Under the pieces are notes generated by a model, which saw nothing but the letters and a program-made list of their open reading frames with translations, was not told where the DNA came from and did no database searches. A program made the translations under genes and the position numbers. Below are positions 7,497-10,560 of a DNA stretch of 10,560 nucleotides, piece after piece. This DNA is from JAXDLH01 sp034666705 (lineage in GTDB: Bacteria > Chloroflexota > UBA6077 > SHYK01). The stretch lies in contig JAXDLH010000026.1 of NCBI GenBank assembly GCA_034666705.1, positions 1 through 10,560 of the forward strand, read 5' to 3'. Numbering within the stretch: position 1 is the first letter of the stretch; each line of letters opens with the position of its first letter.

Positions 7497-8804
7497 TCAG
7501 ACCGAAGCCGCCCTGCGGATCATCGGTGCGGTGGCAGGATCGGGCGCGTGCGTAATGATCGACTCGCCGCTCGCCACGACCGGGCCACTGTAGTCGGCCT
7601 CCTGAGCGCCAGCGTCGATCATGCAATTCCGCCCGATTCGCATCTTTCCAGGAATCACGGCGCGCTTCCCAACCAGGGTAAAACCGGCGTTCAACCGCTG
7701 GGGTTCCACGCGGTTCGCGACATTTGCCTCGCCGAATCCGACCACCGCGCCGGCGCCAACTCGCACCTCCTTGTCGAGGATGCTGCGGTCCACAATGGCG
7801 CCGGCCTCGATAACAGTGTCGGTCATGAGGATAGAATCGCGCACGATGGCCCCGGGGCCAACGCAGACTCCTGGCGATAGCACGGAATGCTCGACCGTCC
7901 CCTGGATCGTGCAGCCGTGGCTCACCAGGCTGCGATGCAGCTGCGCGTCGTTCAGGATGCGCGCGGGCGGCCGTTCCTCGCTCCGGGTGTGGATAACCCA
8001 ATCCGGATCATAGAGGTCGAACGGCGGCGGGTCCTCGAGGAGCTCCATGTTGGCATCCCAGTAGGATTCCACCGTGCCGACGTCCCGCCAGTACCCATGG
8101 AAACGATACGCATAGACATTGTCGCGACCAACCATCGAGGGGATGATGTCGTGGCCGAAATCGTGCGTCGAGCGTGCCCCCGCATCTTCCGTGAGCCGCT
8201 CTTGCAGGACTGCCCGGTCGAAGACGTAGACACCCATGGAGATCAGGCTGCTTCTGGGGTTCGCGGGCTTCTCTTCGAAGGCGATCACCCGGTCCTCGTC
8301 ATCGGTGATGAGAGTGCCGAAGCGATTCGCTTCTTCGATTGGCACCTCGAACACGGCGACGGTCGCGTCTGCCCCCATCCGCTCGTGGAAGTCGACCATC
8401 CGTCGGTAATCCATCCGGTAGACGTGGTCCCCGGACAGAATGAGGATCTGGTCGTCTGGCTTCGAGCTGATAAAGCCGAGGTTCTGGTAGACCGCGTCCG
8501 CCGTTCCCCGGTACCAGTCGGAATCGTGCCGGCCGAGAAAGGGTTGCAGCAATCGCACGCCGCGATGCGTGCGGTCGAGGTCCCACGGCCGGCCGATGCC
8601 GATGTGATCGTTCAACGAGTGCGGCCGGTACTGGGTCAGCACGGCCACGTCGTACAAGCCCGAGTTCACGCAGTTGCTCAGGGTGAAATCGATGATGCGG
8701 TATTTGCCCCCGAAGGGCACCGCCGGCTTGGCACGCTCGCGCGAGAGGACGGACAGGCGCTCACCCTGGCCGCCAGCAAGAATGAGGCTCACGACGCTGC
8801 GCAT
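7497..8804 (-). CDS. glgC: glucose-1-phosphate adenylyltransferase (ADP-glucose pyrophosphorylase)
   Basis: A 435-residue enzyme that makes ADP-glucose and pyrophosphate from glucose-1-phosphate and ATP, usually the committed and allosterically controlled step of glycogen synthesis. The nucleotidyltransferase domain shows GGQGERL (11-17), RAKPAVPFGGKYRIIDF (24-40), LSNCVNSG (42-49), YRGTADAV (98-105), SGDHVYRMDY (124-133), FEEKP (176-180) and SMGVYVFD (189-196). The C-terminal part (from about 300) is a left-handed beta-helix with hexapeptide repeats such as CTIQGTVEHSVLSPGVCVGP. The frame is open to 8855, but ATG 8804 is chosen because GAGGAGG lies six bases upstream and the family motif starts within ten residues. 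It is the first gene of the glg cluster, 123 bases after the HEAT-protein gene on the same strand. Confidence 0.96.
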   Translation of the reverse strand: MRSVVSLILAGGQGERLSVLSRERAKPAVPFGGKYRIIDFTLSNCVNSGLYDVAVLTQYRPHSLNDHIGIGRPWDLDRTHRGVRLLQPFLGRHDSDWYRGTADAVYQNLGFISSKPDDQILILSGDHVYRMDYRRMVDFHERMGADATVAVFEVPIEEANRFGTLITDDEDRVIAFEEKPANPRSSLISMGVYVFDRAVLQERLTEDAGARSTHDFGHDIIPSMVGRDNVYAYRFHGYWRDVGTVESYWDANMELLEDPPPFDLYDPDWVIHTRSEERPPARILNDAQLHRSLVSHGCTIQGTVEHSVLSPGVCVGPGAIVRDSILMTDTVIEAGAIVDRSILDKEVRVGAGAVVGFGEANVANRVEPQRLNAGFTLVGKRAVIPGKMRIGRNCMIDAGAQEADYSGPVVASGESIITHAPDPATAPMIRRAASV

Positions 8805-8832
8805 GTTCGGCCTCCTCTCGGCAATTCTTAGG

Positions 8833-8850
8833 CCACCATCCGCCCGGTGG
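8833..8850 (-). other. small inverted repeat in the glgC leader
   Basis: CCACC (8833-8837) and GGTGG (8846-8850) can pair in the untranslated leader of glgC, about 30 bases before the start. The stem is short and may be chance. No convincing -35/-10 pair was found in the 123-base spacer; a GTGATAC stretch around 8865-8872 on the minus strand is the nearest thing to a -10. Confidence 0.2.
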
Positions 8851-8927
8851 TCCATTACTCAGGTATCACATGTCGCACGCGTCGTCCAGTGGGTTTAACG
8901 TCCGCTCAGCAGACCGTAACCTCACGT

Positions 8928-10166
8928 TCACGGTGCACGCCCCAGACTCATGGGCTCGAAGCCGGAGCGCTCGACCTCTGCGGCGATGTCGAGTGATCGA
9001 TCGAGGAGCGCGCGCAGGAATGGATGGATCGGGCGCAGCGGCCGCTCGTCCTCGATCGTGGCCGCCGCGGCGACGGCACGCCGAGCATCCGCTTCCCGGT
9101 CGGTGCGGAGAAAGATGTACGCCGTCTCTTCCAGGCGCCGGCGCAGCCCGTGCAGCTCGCGCGTCGGCAAAAGATCCTTGATCGCCTCGCGGTAGATCCG
9201 CTGCTGGCGTTCGGCATCGCTCTCGGGGGTGATGATGAGCCGCGAACCGGCCGGCTCGGCAAGCTGGCGCAGGTACTTGCGGACTCGCTCTGGGCGGAAG
9301 AACCAGGACTCCACCTCTGGCTGAATGAAGAGCTGCGGAGTCTCGTTTTCCAGCGTCGGGTGCATTCGCGCCTCGAACGCATTGATCTCCTCGTACACGA
9401 GCGCCCGCGCAAGTGGCTCCGCTGGCTCGCCGATCATCTCGGCCCAGGGAGCGAAGCTCGGCGGCACGCCGCCACCGGACTCGCGCGCGAGGGTGACGCC
9501 CTCCTGCACGAGCTGGCGCGCGTACTCGAGGGGCAGCTCGACCCAGGCAGCGATGTCCTTCTCCCGCATCGAGCGCTCTTGCTCGGCGAAGCGCTTGCGG
9601 GTGGTGTCGCGGCCAACGGCGTCTGTGAGGCCGTGCACGTCGTTCATCTCGAGCGCGATCAAATAGATTCCGCCCAGCGAGCGCTCGGCACCAATCCAGA
9701 GGGCTCGCGTCCCGTTGCCGTCGTACGAGCTGGCGACGGCGCGATACAGGGTGGCCTCGCGCCCCCCAAGCTGGGCCGGCGCCCTCGGCGCCGTGGCCGC
9801 GGGCTTGATACCCTGGCTGGCCAGCCGGTACAGCGAGCGCCGCGCGGCTTTCTGCACGTTCTTATCGGTGGCGGTGCGACCAAGCTCGTCGAGGGCCATC
9901 GCCGCCGCCGGATCGCGCACGTCGCCGAGCGCCTCGGCCGCGGCGATGGCGACCTCATGCGGGGCGCTCCGGGCCAGATCAACCAACAAAGGGACGGCAT
10001 CGGCACCGGCGGCAACGCCGAGCGCGCGCACTGCGGCGGGGGCGTTATCCGAGGCAAGAACCTGAGCCGTCAGCGCTCCAGGCGAGTCGCCCTCATGGAT
10101 GGCAGCGATCCACGGCGCAGCGGATTCTTGGCCAGTTGGGGCTCGACGCACGCGCGGGCCGGCCAT
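8928..10166 (-). CDS. HEAT-repeat protein of unknown function
   Basis: A 412-residue soluble protein with no signal peptide or membrane segment. Residues about 30-125 form alpha-helical HEAT-type repeats, for example APAAVRALGVAAGADAVPLL followed by APHEVAIAAAEALGDVRDPA and KNVQKAARRSLYRLA. After a Pro/Ala-rich linker the C-terminal 270 residues contain REATLYRAVASSYDGNGTRA and LWIGAERSLGGIYLIALEMN, then a long charged helical region ending in a stretch rich in Arg and Ala. I do not recognise this C-terminal region by name, though I associate this architecture with Chloroflexota. The open frame reaches 10214, but ATG 10166 is preferred because GAGGAG lies four bases before it and a perfect extended -10 lies between the two candidate starts. 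It precedes glgC on the same strand, but a functional link to glycogen is unproven. Confidence 0.85.
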   Translation of the reverse strand: MAGPRVRRAPTGQESAAPWIAAIHEGDSPGALTAQVLASDNAPAAVRALGVAAGADAVPLLVDLARSAPHEVAIAAAEALGDVRDPAAAMALDELGRTATDKNVQKAARRSLYRLASQGIKPAATAPRAPAQLGGREATLYRAVASSYDGNGTRALWIGAERSLGGIYLIALEMNDVHGLTDAVGRDTTRKRFAEQERSMREKDIAAWVELPLEYARQLVQEGVTLARESGGGVPPSFAPWAEMIGEPAEPLARALVYEEINAFEARMHPTLENETPQLFIQPEVESWFFRPERVRKYLRQLAEPAGSRLIITPESDAERQQRIYREAIKDLLPTRELHGLRRRLEETAYIFLRTDREADARRAVAAAATIEDERPLRPIHPFLRALLDRSLDIAAEVERSGFEPMSLGRAP

Positions 10167-10191
10167 CGCTCTCCTCGCCGTCGGGTCCCTC

Positions 10192-10213
10192 TGACCGATT
10201 ATAGCATCGGTCA
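10192..10213 (-). promoter_or_regulatory. extended -10 promoter covered by a 22-bp palindrome
   Basis: On the minus strand TGCTATAAT (10206-10198) is a perfect extended -10 (TG-N-TATAAT), 32 bases before the chosen ATG 10166 of the HEAT gene. It is framed by TGACCGA (10192-10198) and TCGGTCA (10207-10213), perfect 7-bp arms around an 8-base centre. A dimeric repressor bound here would block RNA polymerase. No good -35 is seen at 17 bases, as is common for extended -10 promoters. Confidence 0.55.
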
Positions 10214-10302
10214 TTTTTCGCCCCGCTCACCGACCTCCCCGAGGTTAGGAGCACGGGGTGAAGCCCTTGCCCAGCAGGTCAGGTCCTTCGGGCATGGCCT
10301 TC

Positions 10303-10392
10303 GTCCGGTAGCGGAGGGGCTTGTCCCCTCCCGCCCGGCACTGGTGGCGCGGGGCGATGCGGCGAGGGACAAGCCCTCGCCCTACCGGAACG
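10303..10392. repeat. nested palindromic intergenic repeat
   Basis: The left part contains GGAGGGG-CTTGT-CCCCTCC (10313-10331) and the right part GCGAGGG-ACAAG-CCCTCGC (10362-10380), each a perfect 7-bp hairpin. The outer sequences also pair: CCGGTAG near 10305 against CTACCGG near 10382, so the two halves form an imperfect inverted repeat of about 35-40 bases each. A related AAGCCCTTGCCC occurs at 10261-10272. Such GGGCTTGTCCC palindromes are, to my knowledge, interspersed repeats in Chloroflexota and other GC-rich genomes. Confidence 0.6.
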
Positions 10393-10426
10393 ACCCAACC
10401 CACGCCAAGACCACGATCATGCGAGC

Positions 10427-10444
10427 TGACCCACTAGTGGGTCA
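10427..10444. promoter_or_regulatory. 18-bp perfect palindrome, operator candidate
   Basis: TGACCCACTAGTGGGTCA is its own reverse complement over 18 bases. It lies 75 bases before the start of the plus-strand gene at 10519 and directly upstream of possible promoter elements. Its size and symmetry are those of a site for a dimeric repressor such as a GntR or TetR protein. The regulator is not identified. Confidence 0.5.
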
Positions 10445-10518
10445 CGCCGCAATTGACTTGCCATAAGACGCGGCGCGTGCGATCCTGGGAGGGATCGGTG
10501 TCGATCGGGAGGTGCGCG

Positions 10519-10560
10519 ATGCCCGCCGTACCGAAGGAACGGCTACGCAAGTTGACAACG
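10519..10560 (+). CDS. 5' end of an unidentified gene running off the window
   Basis: ATG 10519 follows a strong Shine-Dalgarno (GGGAGG at 10507-10512, spacing 6) and opens a frame of 14 codons, MPAVPKERLRKLTT, to the window edge. The sequence is basic and too short to assign. It is the only intact plus-strand gene start here, divergent from the HEAT gene. The 18-bp palindrome and promoter-like sequences lie upstream. Confidence 0.6.
   Translation, partial: MPAVPKERLRKLTT

Larger units (their letters stand above)
10215..10518. other. intergenic region between the HEAT gene and the plus-strand gene at the right edge
   Basis: These 304 bases separate two divergently transcribed genes and contain no supported gene. 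They hold a nested palindromic repeat (10303-10392), an 18-bp perfect palindrome (10427-10444), a TTGACT (10453-10458), an extended -10-like TGCCATAAG (10459-10467) and a small inverted repeat CGATCC/GGATCG (10480-10497). A long open frame across the region on the plus strand is only the antisense shadow of the HEAT gene running on. Confidence 0.6.

Noticed and set aside
7887..8831. 314-codon plus-strand open frame opposite glgC
   Set aside because: glgC on the other strand is unmistakable. The plus frame shows no family features.
8805..8855. Longer GlgC start at ATG 8855
   Set aside because: GAGGAGG directly precedes ATG 8804, and GlgC proteins normally begin shortly before the first glycine-rich motif.
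10167..10214. Longer HEAT-protein start at ATG 10214
   Set aside because: The perfect extended -10 at 10206-10198 lies downstream of this ATG, and GAGGAG precedes ATG 10166.
9024..10466. 480-codon plus-strand open frame opposite the HEAT gene
   Set aside because: Antisense shadow of a coherent repeat protein; it simply runs on through intergenic palindromes.

Overview
This is a GC-rich bacterial window in which every intact gene but one lies on the minus strand. The best guess for the host is Chloroflexota, near Thermomicrobia/Sphaerobacter. That rests on the style of the GlgC and GlgA sequences, a GH57 branching enzyme used with bacterial GlgC/GlgA, a HEAT-repeat protein of a type I associate with that phylum, and a nested palindromic intergenic repeat near the right edge. 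No rRNA or other marker gene is present, so the placement is an inference.

Left region (1-3138). The window opens inside a UvrA-like ABC ATPase gene whose 3' end is cut off by the window. Upstream of it in the direction of transcription lies a small DUF1801 protein gene. The 684 bases between that gene and the next one hold debris. There is a GTG-initiated 11-codon stub that looks like the first codons of a VOC/glyoxalase gene, still with a strong Shine-Dalgarno. Next to it is a perfect inverted repeat, and beyond that a decayed N-terminal fragment of an IS30-type transposase with an internal stop and a frame break. The UvrA-like and DUF1801 proteins resemble an actinobacterial set, so I read this part as a transferred and partly eroded module.

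Middle region (3139-8804). This is a compact glycogen (alpha-1,4-glucan) synthesis cluster transcribed right to left: glgC (ADP-glucose pyrophosphorylase), a GH57 1,4-alpha-glucan branching enzyme, glgA (glycogen synthase), and then a Rieske [2Fe-2S] protein 12 bases after the glgA stop. GlgC makes ADP-glucose, GlgA extends the chain, and the GH57 enzyme adds branches in place of a GH13 GlgB. Two spacers of about 115 bases inside the cluster each contain perfect short hairpins. The Rieske protein keeps its cluster ligands but seems to lack the mononuclear-iron motif of ring-hydroxylating oxygenases.

Right region (8805-10560). A HEAT-repeat protein of unknown function lies upstream of glgC on the same strand. 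Its promoter has a perfect extended -10 covered by a 22-bp palindrome, and this also argues for a start 16 codons later than the longest reading frame. Beyond it lie a nested palindromic repeat, an 18-bp perfect palindrome, and the first 14 codons of a plus-strand gene that leaves the window.

I see no CRISPR array, tRNA, rRNA or complete mobile element, and no clear new multi-gene system. The most notable points are the degenerate Rieske protein tied to glgA, the palindrome-covered promoter, and the eroded module at the left.
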